A DNA stretch of 43,464 bases, taken from JANXSD01 sp038206385. Lineage in GTDB: Bacteria > Bacteroidota > Bacteroidia > AKYH767-A > OLB10. This document shows positions 1 through 8,508 of the stretch, piece after piece; the stretch's first letter is position 1; the number at the start of each line of letters is the position of its first letter. The notes below the pieces were generated by a model, which was not told the DNA's origin, did no database searches, and worked only from the letters and a program-made list of their open reading frames with translations. The DNA lies in contig JBBRAW010000018.1 of NCBI GenBank assembly GCA_038206385.1, positions 1-43,464 on the forward strand, written 5' to 3'. The position numbers and the translations under genes were made by a program.

Positions 1-1276
1 TTGCACATGCTGGAGACAACAATACATTATCACCTTTTTTCCCTAAACGATATGCTGCCTGTACTGCTTCATCAGCTGTTGCTGTTTCAATAATTATTGG
101 TACAATATCTTTAAATGCGTCAATAATTTTTTTATTATCGACACCTAAACAAATAATTGCTTTTACACGTGACTGAACTAATTCGGAAAGAATAGAGTAA
201 TCGTTTCCTTTATCAACGCCACCAGCAATCCAAATAATTGGAGTGTTGATGCTCTCTAATGCATACCATGTAGAATTTACATTTGTAGCTTTTGAATCGT
301 TAATAAACTCTATTCCGTGAACAGTATTCACGAATTCTAGTCGGTGTTCGATGTTTTCGAAGTCTGAAAAACTTTCGCGTACTACATCTTTGCGGATTTC
401 AAGAATACGCGCCGCAATTCCTGCAGCCATTGAATTATTCAGGTTGTGCTTCCCTGTTAAGGCCAGATCGTGAATCGACATAGTTAGAGGTTGGTTATTT
501 GTTTGGATGGTTAGTTGTTCGTTTTCAATAAATGCTGTCATTCCTTCTTTTTGCTTTATAGAAAAAGGATAGCGTTGCATTTGTAAATCATTTTTATTTA
601 TTTCTTCCATACTTAGTAGATCATCAGCGCTAAAAATAAATGCATCAGCAGCAGTTTGGTTTTGCAAAATCCTAAATTTGGAATTAATATAATTCTGTAA
701 TTTGTATTCGTAACGATCAAGATGATCAGGAGTAATATTTGTAAGAATGGCAATATCTGCTTTGAAATCATAACAGCCATCTAATTGGAAACTGCTTAAT
801 TCTAAAACATAAAAATCAAAATTTTCTTCTGCAACTTGCCATGCAAAACTTTTTCCAATATTTCCCGCAAGACCAACATTAAATCCTGCTTTTTGTAAAA
901 TATGATAGGTTAAAAGTGTTGTTGTAGTTTTACCATTAGTGCCCGTAATACATATCTTTTTTGCATCTGTGTAACGACCAGCAAATTCTATTTCAGAGAT
1001 CACAGAAATATTTTTACTGCGTATTTCTTTTATGATTGCTGCTTTTTCAGGAATGCCAGGACTTTTAATTACTTCCGTTGCACCAAGTATTTTTTCGGCA
1101 GAATGAACACCTTCCTCAAAATCAATTGAACGATCAACGAGTTCTTTTTTATATTTATCTGCAATCTTACCAGCATCAGAAACGAATACTTCCATTCCTA
1201 GCTTTTTGGCTAGAATAGCAGAACCAACACCACTTTCAGCAGCGCCAAGAATTACTATTTTTTTATTGGTATTCAT
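1..1276 (-). CDS. murD: UDP-N-acetylmuramoyl-L-alanine--D-glutamate ligase MurD (3' end beyond window)
   Basis: Cytoplasmic Mur ligase that adds D-glutamate to UDP-MurNAc-L-Ala using ATP. Reading the minus strand from ATG at 1276 gives about 425 open codons that run off the window edge, so the C-terminal end is missing. The start MNTNKKIVILGAAESGVG is the N-terminal UDP-binding Rossmann fold. The ATP-binding loop TGTNGKTTT lies at about residues 111-119, followed by NITPDHLDRY and the central HNLNN and NDSKATN motifs typical of MurD (Asp-Ser-Lys-Ala-Thr). It lies 22 bases after mraY in the same direction, the usual dcw order, and is surely co-transcribed with it. Identification is confident; only the last few residues are unseen. 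Confidence 0.95.
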   Translation of the reverse strand, partial: MNTNKKIVILGAAESGVGSAILAKKLGMEVFVSDAGKIADKYKKELVDRSIDFEEGVHSAEKILGATEVIKSPGIPEKAAIIKEIRSKNISVISEIEFAGRYTDAKKICITGTNGKTTTTLLTYHILQKAGFNVGLAGNIGKSFAWQVAEENFDFYVLELSSFQLDGCYDFKADIAILTNITPDHLDRYEYKLQNYINSKFRILQNQTAADAFIFSADDLLSMEEINKNDLQMQRYPFSIKQKEGMTAFIENEQLTIQTNNQPLTMSIHDLALTGKHNLNNSMAAGIAARILEIRKDVVRESFSDFENIEHRLEFVNTVHGIEFINDSKATNVNSTWYALESINTPIIWIAGGVDKGNDYSILSELVQSRVKAIICLGVDNKKIIDAFKDIVPIIIETATADEAVQAAYRLGKKGDNVLLSPACA

Positions 1277-1298
1277 TTTTATATTCGTAATAATTAAA

Positions 1299-2555
1299 CT
1301 ATCGTAATTTTAAGGTAACAACACTTAAAATCGCAAGCATGATTCCGATGATCCAAAATCGTGTAACAATTTTTGATTCGTGATAGCCTAACTTTTGATA
1401 ATGATGATGCAAGGGCGACATCTTGAATATTCTTCTTCCTTCACCATATTTTTTCCTCGTGTATTTGAAATAACTTACTTGCATCATTACTGATACATTT
1501 TCTATTAAAAATATTCCGCAGATAATAGGTATGAGTAATTCCTTTCGAACAGCAACAGCATACGCTGCGATAATTCCACCAAGTGCTAAGCTTCCAGTGT
1601 CACCCATGAATACTTGAGCAGGATACGAGTTGTACCACAAAAATCCTACGCAAGCACCTACGAATGCACTCATGAAAACCATCAACTCACCAACATTTGG
1701 CAAATAAAGAATATGGAGATAATCAGCAAATACAGAATTACCAGAAACATAAGCAAACACTGCTAACGTTGTTCCTACAATTGCAGAAGTTCCGGTTGCT
1801 AATCCATCAATACCATCTGTAATATTTGCACCATTTGAAACTGCTGTAATAATTAATGTTATAATTCCGATAAATACAATTGGTAATAACCAAATTGAAT
1901 TCTTTCCTGCCCATGATGTAAGCGATGCGTAATCAAATTCATTATCTTTTAAAAAGGGGATGGTTGTTTTTGTGGATTTTTCACTCTCCCGATTAAACAA
2001 AACTCCTTCCGATTCTTTCATGTCATCAATCAAAGTATTTCGTTGATTGATGACAATATGTGGTTTTGCAATTTTTTCTCTAACAACAACATTTGGATTG
2101 AAATAAAGAATTGATCCTACAATAATTCCTAATCCAACTTGTCCTATCACTTTAAACTTCGCACGTAATCCTTCTTTATCTTTTTTGAAAACTTTTATAT
2201 AATCATCTAAAAAACCAATCAGTCCTAACCAGATTGTACAAATAAGCATGATCACGATGTACACATTATCCAACTTCGTAAATAATAAAGTAGGAATAAG
2301 AATTGCAGCTAGAATTATCAATCCTCCCATTGTAGGAGTTCCTTGTTTTGCTTTTTGTCCGTCAAGTCCAAGATCACGAACTGTTTCACCAACTTGCAAA
2401 CGAAGTAATAATCGAATAATGTATTTTCCTAAAAACAATGTAATAACCAAAGAAGTAATAATTGCCATCGCTGCTCTGAAGGAAAGAAATCGAAACAATC
2501 CTGCTCCTGGCAGATCGTAAACTCTATCTAAATAATCAAATAAATAATATAACAT
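1299..2555 (-). CDS. mraY: Phospho-N-acetylmuramoyl-pentapeptide transferase MraY
   Basis: Polytopic inner-membrane enzyme that transfers phospho-MurNAc-pentapeptide to undecaprenyl phosphate, making lipid I. The 418 residues contain all family signatures: TPTMGG at 73-78, the catalytic Asp pair in FLDDY (117-118), NITDGIDGLATG at 244-255 (metal-binding Asp), MGDTGS at 317-322 and the PLHHHYQ histidine motif at 381-387. It is longer than the roughly 360 residues of the E. coli enzyme because of a hydrophilic insert at about 155-218 between membrane helices; from memory, Bacteroidetes MraY proteins carry such an insert. It starts 4 bases after murE and is followed by murD, so translation is likely coupled along the dcw operon. 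Confidence 0.97.
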   Translation of the reverse strand: MLYYLFDYLDRVYDLPGAGLFRFLSFRAAMAIITSLVITLFLGKYIIRLLLRLQVGETVRDLGLDGQKAKQGTPTMGGLIILAAILIPTLLFTKLDNVYIVIMLICTIWLGLIGFLDDYIKVFKKDKEGLRAKFKVIGQVGLGIIVGSILYFNPNVVVREKIAKPHIVINQRNTLIDDMKESEGVLFNRESEKSTKTTIPFLKDNEFDYASLTSWAGKNSIWLLPIVFIGIITLIITAVSNGANITDGIDGLATGTSAIVGTTLAVFAYVSGNSVFADYLHILYLPNVGELMVFMSAFVGACVGFLWYNSYPAQVFMGDTGSLALGGIIAAYAVAVRKELLIPIICGIFLIENVSVMMQVSYFKYTRKKYGEGRRIFKMSPLHHHYQKLGYHESKIVTRFWIIGIMLAILSVVTLKLR

Positions 2556-2559
2556 CTTC

Positions 2560-4017
2560 TTAAATTAATTGAAATGATTCTTCTAATACTTCTAAATCAT
2601 CGAATGGATATTTAACACCTTTTATCTCTTGATATTTTTCATGTCCTTTTCCTGCCAAAAGAATTATATCACCAGGTTTTGCTAATGCACATGCAGTACG
2701 TATTGCTTCTTTTCTATCAGCGATTGATAACGTTTTACGATAGTGTTGCGGTGGAACTCCTTTTTGCATTTCTGCAATTATTTCAGCAGGATCTTCGCTG
2801 CGCGGATTGTCAGAAGTAAGCACTACTTTGTCACTATGCTCACAAGCAATAGCAGCCATTTGCGGACGTTTACCTGCATCTCTATCACCACCACATCCTA
2901 TCACTGTAATCACTTGTTCATTACCAGTTCTAATATCTTTTAGCGTTAATAAAACATTTTCAAGTGCATCAGGTGTATGTGCATAATCAACAATTCCAAT
3001 TACTCCATTTGCACTAGTGATGTATTGAAATCTACCTTCTGGGGCGGTTAAACTACTAAGTGCTGTAAGCACTAATAATTTATCTTCTTTTAATAATAAT
3101 GCTGTTGCGTAAACTGCTAAAAGATTATACGCATTAAAACTTCCTACTAAACGACACAATACATCTTGATTATCGATACTCAATAATAATCCACCGAAAT
3201 TATTTTCAATGATTCGAACCTTATAATCCGAAACACTTTTCATAGAATACGTTTTGATGGTAGCCTTTGTATTCTGAACCATTATTTTATGATTACGGTC
3301 ATCAGCATTTACTAATGCAAAAGCTTGCTCATCTAAAATGTCAAAGAATCCTTTTTTTGCTCGGATATATTCATCAAATGTTTTATGGTAATCAAGATGA
3401 TCGCGTGTAATATTTGTAAAAACGCCACCAGCAAATTGCAATCCTGTAATTCGATTTTGAACTACTGCATGTGAACTAACTTCCATGAAACAATAATCGC
3501 AACCTAACTCCACCATTTTCGCCAGCAATAAATTTAACTGCAAAGGATCGGGTGTTGTATGTGTGGCTGAAACTTCCGTATCAATAATTAAATTACGTAC
3601 CGTACTTATCAAGCCTGATTTAAATCCTAACTTACTAAATAAACTATGTAGTAAAGTAACTGTTGTAGTTTTTCCATTCGTACCAGTAACACCAATTAAT
3701 TTTAATTTAGTAGAAGGATTATCAAAAAAGTTTGAACTAATATGTGCTAATGCAATTGCAGCATCTCGAACACGTACATACGTAATTCCTTCTTTTATTT
3801 CACTGGGTAGTTCTTCACAAATTATTGCAATAGCACCATTCGTTATTACATCATTAATAAAATTATGGCCATCACTTTTAATTCCTCTCACAGCAATGAA
3901 TAAGCTATCCGGTTCTGCTTTGCGCGAATCAAAACATAAAGTTTTGACAAGAACAGAAGTAGATCCTGACACCTCTTCGATACCTGATTTATAAAGTATG
4001 TCCTTTAATATTTTCAT
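2560..4017 (-). CDS. murE: UDP-N-acetylmuramoyl-tripeptide synthetase MurE, meso-DAP type
   Basis: ATP-dependent cytoplasmic ligase adding the third residue of the peptidoglycan stem peptide. The P-loop TGTNGKTTT is at 111-119, the middle domain has THTTPDP and the MEVSSHA motif, and the likely carbamylated lysine is in YIRAKKGFF (about 221). The C-terminal domain carries DNPRSEDP at 403-410; the DNPR motif is the known determinant for meso-diaminopimelate, whereas lysine-adding enzymes usually differ at the Arg. So the cell wall is predicted to be DAP type, as expected for a Gram-negative. The ATG shares one base with the ftsI stop (TAATG overlap), which supports this start and suggests coupled translation. 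Length 485 is normal. Confidence 0.97.
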   Translation of the reverse strand: MKILKDILYKSGIEEVSGSTSVLVKTLCFDSRKAEPDSLFIAVRGIKSDGHNFINDVITNGAIAIICEELPSEIKEGITYVRVRDAAIALAHISSNFFDNPSTKLKLIGVTGTNGKTTTVTLLHSLFSKLGFKSGLISTVRNLIIDTEVSATHTTPDPLQLNLLLAKMVELGCDYCFMEVSSHAVVQNRITGLQFAGGVFTNITRDHLDYHKTFDEYIRAKKGFFDILDEQAFALVNADDRNHKIMVQNTKATIKTYSMKSVSDYKVRIIENNFGGLLLSIDNQDVLCRLVGSFNAYNLLAVYATALLLKEDKLLVLTALSSLTAPEGRFQYITSANGVIGIVDYAHTPDALENVLLTLKDIRTGNEQVITVIGCGGDRDAGKRPQMAAIACEHSDKVVLTSDNPRSEDPAEIIAEMQKGVPPQHYRKTLSIADRKEAIRTACALAKPGDIILLAGKGHEKYQEIKGVKYPFDDLEVLEESFQLI

Positions 4018-6101
4018 TATCCTAATTCAATAATTATTTGTTGACCTTTTTGCAATGAAGAACCTGGATTAATTGATTGATGAATCACAGCTCCTCTTCC
4101 AACTGGTTTTACTTGCAATCCTTGTCCTTCTAATAAATACATTGCATCACGCAATCCCATTCCAACTACATTCGGAACCTTATCGTCAACAGGAGAATAG
4201 ATTTCACTGTTTACAGTTTGCCAACTAGATTCGGGAGTATGAAATGGAAGTGCTAATTTTTTTTCTACCATTGCCGTTGGATTCGTTCTTCCTGCTTTTA
4301 ATTTTGGCAATCCTGCATAAATCGAATCAGCAGCATGTTTTAATTCTTCATGCATATCAACATTTAAGGAATAGACTTTATCAGCAATTTCTTTAAAAAC
4401 AGGACAAGCTACTGAGGCTGCATAATAGCCTCCTGTACCTGGAGAATAAACAACTACGATGCAACTATATTTAGGTTTATCTGCAGGAAAATATCCTACA
4501 AACGATGCTTGATAGCTTGTCTTATTATATCCAGTTGCTTGCGCAATTTGTGCTGTACCAGTTTTTCCTGCAATAGTATATTGGGCATGTTTAATTTGCG
4601 ATGCAGTACCATTCGAAACTACTTCTTCCAATAATAATTTTGCTTTCTTAATTGTTTGCTGAGAACAAATTGAATCAGCCATCACTTTTGTTGGAAAACT
4701 TTTTACTAACCTTCCTTTACTTCTTATCTCTTGCACAAAAAGTGGCTGAACCATTTTACCATTATTTGCAACTGCATTATAAAAAGTTAGAATTTGCAAA
4801 GGAGTAATCTTTGATTCATATCCAATTGAAACGAAAGGAAGAGAAACCTTCGACCAATCTTTATCAGTTGTATTTTTTATTTGCGGAAAAGCTTCTCCAG
4901 GAATTTGCAAATCAAGAGTGTCTGCAATATGCAATCCTTTTAGTCGTGTAATAAATGCTTGTGGATTTTTAGAATAATATTTCATTATTACAGAGGAAAT
5001 TCCAACATTCGACGAAAGTGCGAATGCTTGTTTCACCGACATCATTCCATAGAGTCCCTCGTGTGAATCACGCATTTTAATTCCACCTGCCAATGTCGCT
5101 ATCCCACCTTTTGTATCTACTTGGTCATCAAGATCAACATAACCATCTTCCATTGCTGCCATTAATGATGCAAGTTTAAAAGTGGATCCAGGCTCTGTAC
5201 CTTGTGCTATTGCGTAATTAAATTCTTCACTAAAAGAATCTGCTTCTACTCTTTTAATATTTGCTATTGCTTTAATATGTCCTGTACTCACTTCCATCAA
5301 AATTGCACAACCCTTATCAGCTTGATTCAATTCTAATTGTTTCATCAATGCATTCTCTGCAACATCTTGTAAATTCAAATCGATAGTTGTGATTACATCA
5401 CTGCCATCCATTGGTTCAATCTCATTATCATTATTAACAGGCTTCCAAACATTTCCAGCAATACGTTGCATCAATCTTTTTCCTGTTACTCCTCGTAAGT
5501 GGCTATCAAAAGCACCTTCAATTCCTACAGGAACCACTTCTTTGTTATCCATTTTATAACCAATGGTTCTTGATGCTAATAATCGAAATGGTTTTTCACG
5601 ACGACTTAATTGTGTCATGATTACACCACCTTTATTTTTTCCCATTCTAAAAAGTGGAAAGGTGCGCAATGACTTTTGTTCTTTAAAAGAAATATTTCTT
5701 TTTAAAAGAAAATAACGCTCACCATCTTTTCTTGCATCTTTTAATAAACGTTTATATTCACTTTTCGATTTATCACCGAATAATTGTGATAAACATATCG
5801 ATAAAGAATCCACTTGATCTAAAAAAAATTGCTTATCTTTCCCTGCAGAGACCATATCCACATGCACATCATAACGTGGCAATGAAGTAGCAAGCAAACT
5901 TCCATCTGAAGCATAAATATTTCCACGCATTGGTTCAATATTTTGATACTTCAATGTCAAGCTATCTGCTTTCTTCTTCCAATAATCTCCTTCAGAAAAT
6001 TGCAGATGACCAATCTTACCAAGTATGGCGAAACCAAAGAGAAGAAATCCCCCAAATACGAGGTAAATTCTCCAAAGAATATCTTTTTTATTTTCAGGCA
6101 T
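4017..6101 (-). CDS. ftsI: Septal penicillin-binding protein FtsI (PBP3, class B) with C-terminal PASTA domain
   Basis: Peptidoglycan transpeptidase of the divisome. A short cytoplasmic tail is followed by one membrane segment at about 13-30, a PBP dimerisation domain (about 50-220), then the transpeptidase domain with the three active-site motifs: STFK at 306-309 (nucleophile Ser306), SSN at 363-365 and KTG at 513-515. The last 50 residues (about 643-694, from VPNVVGMGLRDAMYLL) form a single PASTA domain, a feature of FtsI-type PBPs in Bacteroidetes and Gram-positives that E. coli FtsI lacks. It sits between ftsL-like and murE in the dcw cluster, which supports the septal role over an elongation PBP2. 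The start ATG is 60 bases after the ftsL-like stop. Confidence 0.95.
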   Translation of the reverse strand: MPENKKDILWRIYLVFGGFLLFGFAILGKIGHLQFSEGDYWKKKADSLTLKYQNIEPMRGNIYASDGSLLATSLPRYDVHVDMVSAGKDKQFFLDQVDSLSICLSQLFGDKSKSEYKRLLKDARKDGERYFLLKRNISFKEQKSLRTFPLFRMGKNKGGVIMTQLSRREKPFRLLASRTIGYKMDNKEVVPVGIEGAFDSHLRGVTGKRLMQRIAGNVWKPVNNDNEIEPMDGSDVITTIDLNLQDVAENALMKQLELNQADKGCAILMEVSTGHIKAIANIKRVEADSFSEEFNYAIAQGTEPGSTFKLASLMAAMEDGYVDLDDQVDTKGGIATLAGGIKMRDSHEGLYGMMSVKQAFALSSNVGISSVIMKYYSKNPQAFITRLKGLHIADTLDLQIPGEAFPQIKNTTDKDWSKVSLPFVSIGYESKITPLQILTFYNAVANNGKMVQPLFVQEIRSKGRLVKSFPTKVMADSICSQQTIKKAKLLLEEVVSNGTASQIKHAQYTIAGKTGTAQIAQATGYNKTSYQASFVGYFPADKPKYSCIVVVYSPGTGGYYAASVACPVFKEIADKVYSLNVDMHEELKHAADSIYAGLPKLKAGRTNPTAMVEKKLALPFHTPESSWQTVNSEIYSPVDDKVPNVVGMGLRDAMYLLEGQGLQVKPVGRGAVIHQSINPGSSLQKGQQIIIELG

Positions 6102-6161
6102 GGTATTGAAATTCTGAAATGTTAATGTTGATCTTAATGTTACTAAATGCTAATGCGATAA

Positions 6162-6578
6162 TTACTCTTCTGCCGATCGTGTTGTTTTTTGCAATAGAAT
6201 TTTTTTAGGTGCAATTCGCGCTTCTTTTAATCCTTGTGTTTCAATAGCACGTGCAACTTCTGAAAGTTTACTTCGATACATCAAATCTGATTTCGCTGTA
6301 ATAAATTCCGACCTCAATTCTTTTATCTCACGTTCCGTTTTATCAATATCTCGTATTGTTCTTTCAGCAACAAAGCTGTTAGCGATATATAAGATTGCCC
6401 ATGCAGTAAGAAAAAACACAAAAGGCATAAATTGGACTATTGATTTACGATCGAAATAACTAAATACATTTATTGCATTAATAAATTTTCTAGTAAGGCC
6501 TTCGTTCGATTTTTTTTTAATGGGCTTTGCAACATTTTCTTGTTGTTGTTCTACCTCTTGATTTTTGATGCGATTCAT
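6162..6578 (-). CDS. ftsL: FtsL-like cell division membrane protein
   Basis: A 138-residue bitopic protein: a basic cytoplasmic N-terminus (about 1-48, many Lys and Gln), one hydrophobic segment at about 50-70 (MPFVFFLTAWAILYIANSF), then a periplasmic stretch rich in charged residues with coiled-coil character (about 72-115). This layout, the size and the position between rsmH and ftsI are those of FtsL, which holds FtsQ/B and the septal synthase together. Sequence conservation in FtsL is poor, so the call rests mostly on topology and synteny. Its ATG overlaps the rsmH stop by 4 bases (ATGA), indicating translational coupling. The N-terminal tail is longer than in E. coli FtsL. Confidence 0.8.
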   Translation of the reverse strand: MNRIKNQEVEQQQENVAKPIKKKSNEGLTRKFINAINVFSYFDRKSIVQFMPFVFFLTAWAILYIANSFVAERTIRDIDKTEREIKELRSEFITAKSDLMYRSKLSEVARAIETQGLKEARIAPKKILLQKTTRSAEE

Positions 6579-7477
6579 AATTTTTCGGCGATACGCATTT
6601 TTGCACTGCGAGAGCGCGGATTAACTAACACTTCTTCTGCTGATGGTTCCGTAGGTTTACGCGTAATTGATTTAAATTTTAATCCAATCACATTTCCAAA
6701 AAAATCTTTCTGAAGTTCTCCTGCAGTATTTCCGGTATTGATAAAATTTTTCACCATTCGGTCTTCTAAAGAGTGATAACTTATCACTACCAATCTTCCT
6801 CCTTCTCGCAAAACATTTGGTGTCTGTTCTAACAAATCACGTAAAGCACCTAACTCATCATTTACTTCAATTCGCAATGCTTGAAATAATTGTGCTAAAA
6901 AAGAATGTTCTTTTCCTCTAATAGCACAACCAGCTACAATTATTTTTAGTTCATCAACTGTTTCAATTTGTTTTATTGAACGTGCACGAATTATTGATTG
7001 CGCTATTCTTTTAGCATTCTTCAATTCGCCGTATTCACGAAAAATTCTAATGAGCTCGTGCTCTTGATAAAAATTTAAAATTTCTTTTGCCGTTAATTCC
7101 GAACGCTGATCCATTCTCATATCGAGATCCGCATTAAAGCGAATTGAAAAACCTCTTGCTGCTTCATCAAACTGATGAGAAGAAACTCCTAAGTCTGCTA
7201 ATAATGCATCCGCAGGAATCGCTTTTATTTCCTCCAAACAATATTGAAGATTTCGAAAATTATCATGTATTAATTCAAATCTTTTATCATCGGGCTTATT
7301 TGCCAAAGCATCCATATCTTGATCAAAGGCTATCAATCTACCCTTCTCTAATTTTTCAAGAATCGCGCGTGAATGTCCGCCTCCTCCAAAAGTTACATCG
7401 ATACAAATCGAATTAGGCAATATTGCCAAACCCTCAACTGCTGCATCACGCAGTACTGGTTCATGATACTTCACCAT
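6575..7477 (-). CDS. rsmH: 16S rRNA (cytosine(1402)-N4)-methyltransferase RsmH (MraW)
   Basis: SAM-dependent methyltransferase that N4-methylates C1402 in the ribosomal P site. The start MVKYHEPVLRDAAVEGL is the typical RsmH N-terminus; the SAM-binding loop is DVTFGGGGHSRAIL (about 28-41), followed by FDQD (about 52-55), LADLGVSSHQFD (about 94-105), and the conserved end GGRLVVISYHSLEDR (about 227-241) and NPRSRSAKMR. Length 300 is normal. The ATG at 7477 lies inside the mraZ coding end (17-base overlap), a layout often seen for these two genes. It is the second gene of the dcw operon and should share mraZ autoregulation. Confidence 0.96.
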   Translation of the reverse strand: MVKYHEPVLRDAAVEGLAILPNSICIDVTFGGGGHSRAILEKLEKGRLIAFDQDMDALANKPDDKRFELIHDNFRNLQYCLEEIKAIPADALLADLGVSSHQFDEAARGFSIRFNADLDMRMDQRSELTAKEILNFYQEHELIRIFREYGELKNAKRIAQSIIRARSIKQIETVDELKIIVAGCAIRGKEHSFLAQLFQALRIEVNDELGALRDLLEQTPNVLREGGRLVVISYHSLEDRMVKNFINTGNTAGELQKDFFGNVIGLKFKSITRKPTEPSAEEVLVNPRSRSAKMRIAEKL

Positions 7478-7937
7478 GCTCGCCCCCTCGATTAATTTTC
7501 CCCATCACTTCTTCGGCTAGTGTTGCAAAATCACTTGGCTCGTCATTTAACATGGCCTCAAATTTTTCCTTCGACCAGATCTCAATTTTATTCGACCATG
7601 CAGAGAGAATTACGTCTTTATCGATACCCGCATATTCACACATACGTTTTGGAAGTAACAAACGACCAGCAGCATCCAACTCCAATTCTGATGCACCTCT
7701 ATAAAAGTATCGCGCAAACTCACGATTCTTTTTTACGAACATGTTTAACTGGTTTATCTCTGCAGAAATTTTTTGCCACTCATCCATAGGATATAAAGCC
7801 AGGCAATTTTCAAATCCTCGATTCAATACAAACTTCTCTTTCGCCTCTGGAGAAATTTGCTTGCGCAAGCCCGATGGCATACTCATCCGCCCTTTAGCGT
7901 CAAGTTTACAATCGAATTCTCCGAGAAATTGAGTCAT
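7461..7937 (-). CDS. mraZ: Division/cell wall cluster transcriptional repressor MraZ
   Basis: DNA-binding regulator of the dcw operon, with two AbrB-like (SpoVT-type) half domains. From ATG at 7937 the protein is 158 residues and begins MTQFLGEFDCKLDAKGR, the first AbrB repeat; the second copy is seen at about 80-100 (ELDAAGRLLLPKRMCEYAG). The open frame continues 22 codons upstream to 8003, but that extension (MGEINLLLPLEAQL) has no family resemblance and would begin inside the operator repeats, so I prefer 7937. MraZ is known to bind tandem GTGG-containing repeats upstream of its own gene; such repeats are present here at 7997-8026. The family is usually about 145-155 residues long, which fits the shorter start. 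Confidence 0.95.
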   Translation of the reverse strand: MTQFLGEFDCKLDAKGRMSMPSGLRKQISPEAKEKFVLNRGFENCLALYPMDEWQKISAEINQLNMFVKKNREFARYFYRGASELELDAAGRLLLPKRMCEYAGIDKDVILSAWSNKIEIWSKEKFEAMLNDEPSDFATLAEEVMGKINRGGEHGEVS

Positions 7938-7996
7938 CTTCTTTTTGGTCAGGTTAACCCACAATTGGGCTTCAAGTGGTAAAAGTAAATTAATTT

Positions 7997-8026
7997 CTCC
8001 CACTTCCTACCACTTTACCCCACTTT
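7997..8026 (-). promoter_or_regulatory. MraZ operator: three direct repeats on a 10-bp period
   Basis: On the minus strand, reading towards mraZ, the units are AAAGTGGGGT, AAAGTGGTAG and GAAGTGGGAG, directly abutting. They match the published MraZ box pattern (AAAGTG plus G-rich repeats in Mollicutes, TGGG repeats in E. coli, spaced one helical turn apart). They lie 60 bases upstream of the mraZ ATG, so MraZ is predicted to autoregulate the whole cluster here. Confidence 0.85.
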
Positions 8027-8504
8027 GTTAAAAACTTTTTACGATTGCGAAAAATTGCTATTTCCAAACTTTATTTTGCAATCTGGCAGAGATTATAATT
8101 ATAACTATTGCAAAGCTATGGCTCCTATTTGATTCTATTTTGCTGTATTATAGCTACTTACAAACAGGTCGTTGTTCATCAAATGAACGACTCGAAATAA
8201 TATGGTTTCTGAAAGGATTATGCTTCCCTAATTTCCTAAGGGTAAAAACAAGTCATAAAAACTACTTTATCCATTTTTTATCATTTTAGATTAATAAAAC
8301 CAATGCTTTTTGGGAAAAGGTGGGATAAAGGAATTGGTGTATATTCTTTTAAGCTTTATTCATAGGATCAAAATAAACCACACATACTTTTTTGATTATG
8401 CTTGATCAAAACGATGAACCTGAGAGATTTCGCGCTCATTTACAATGTATAAATCGGCTTCATGACAGCATTATGTTTCAAACTCCTATTTTTACCCTCG
8501 AGAT
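8027..8504. other. Intergenic region between divergent mraZ and the acyltransferase gene
   Basis: About 480 AT-rich bases. On the minus strand there is one exact match to the Bacteroidetes -7 box (TAGCTTTG, plus coordinates 8111-8118), but no -33 TTG at the right distance and it lies about 85 bases before the MraZ operator, so it is only a candidate promoter for the dcw operon. A small hairpin (GTTCAT, CAA loop, ATGAAC) occurs at 8174-8188 without a T-run. A 36-codon open frame occupies 8398-8508 (listed separately). I see nothing else. Confidence 0.4.
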
Positions 8505-8508
8505 ATGA
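8398..8508 (+). CDS. Possible 36-residue small ORF overlapping the start of the acyltransferase gene
   Basis: ATG at 8398 opens a 36-codon frame (start MLDQNDEPERFRAHLQ, end FTLEI) whose TGA stop overlaps the ATG of the next gene in an ATGA arrangement at 8505-8508. This is the geometry of translational coupling. No signal peptide or membrane segment is present, the composition is ordinary for a soluble peptide, and no family is recognised. No ribosome binding site is visible, but this phylum rarely uses one. It may well be chance; the overlap is the only positive sign. Confidence 0.25.
   Translation: MLDQNDEPERFRAHLQCINRLHDSIMFQTPIFTLEI

Noticed and set aside
7461..8003. Longer mraZ reading starting at 8003
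   Set aside because: The added 22 residues do not look like MraZ, and the start would lie within the operator repeats; ATG 7937 gives the usual N-terminus.
8111..8118. TAGCTTTG as the dcw promoter
   Set aside because: Matches the -7 box, but lies about 85 bases upstream of the MraZ operator and has no -33 element; kept only as a note in the intergenic entry.
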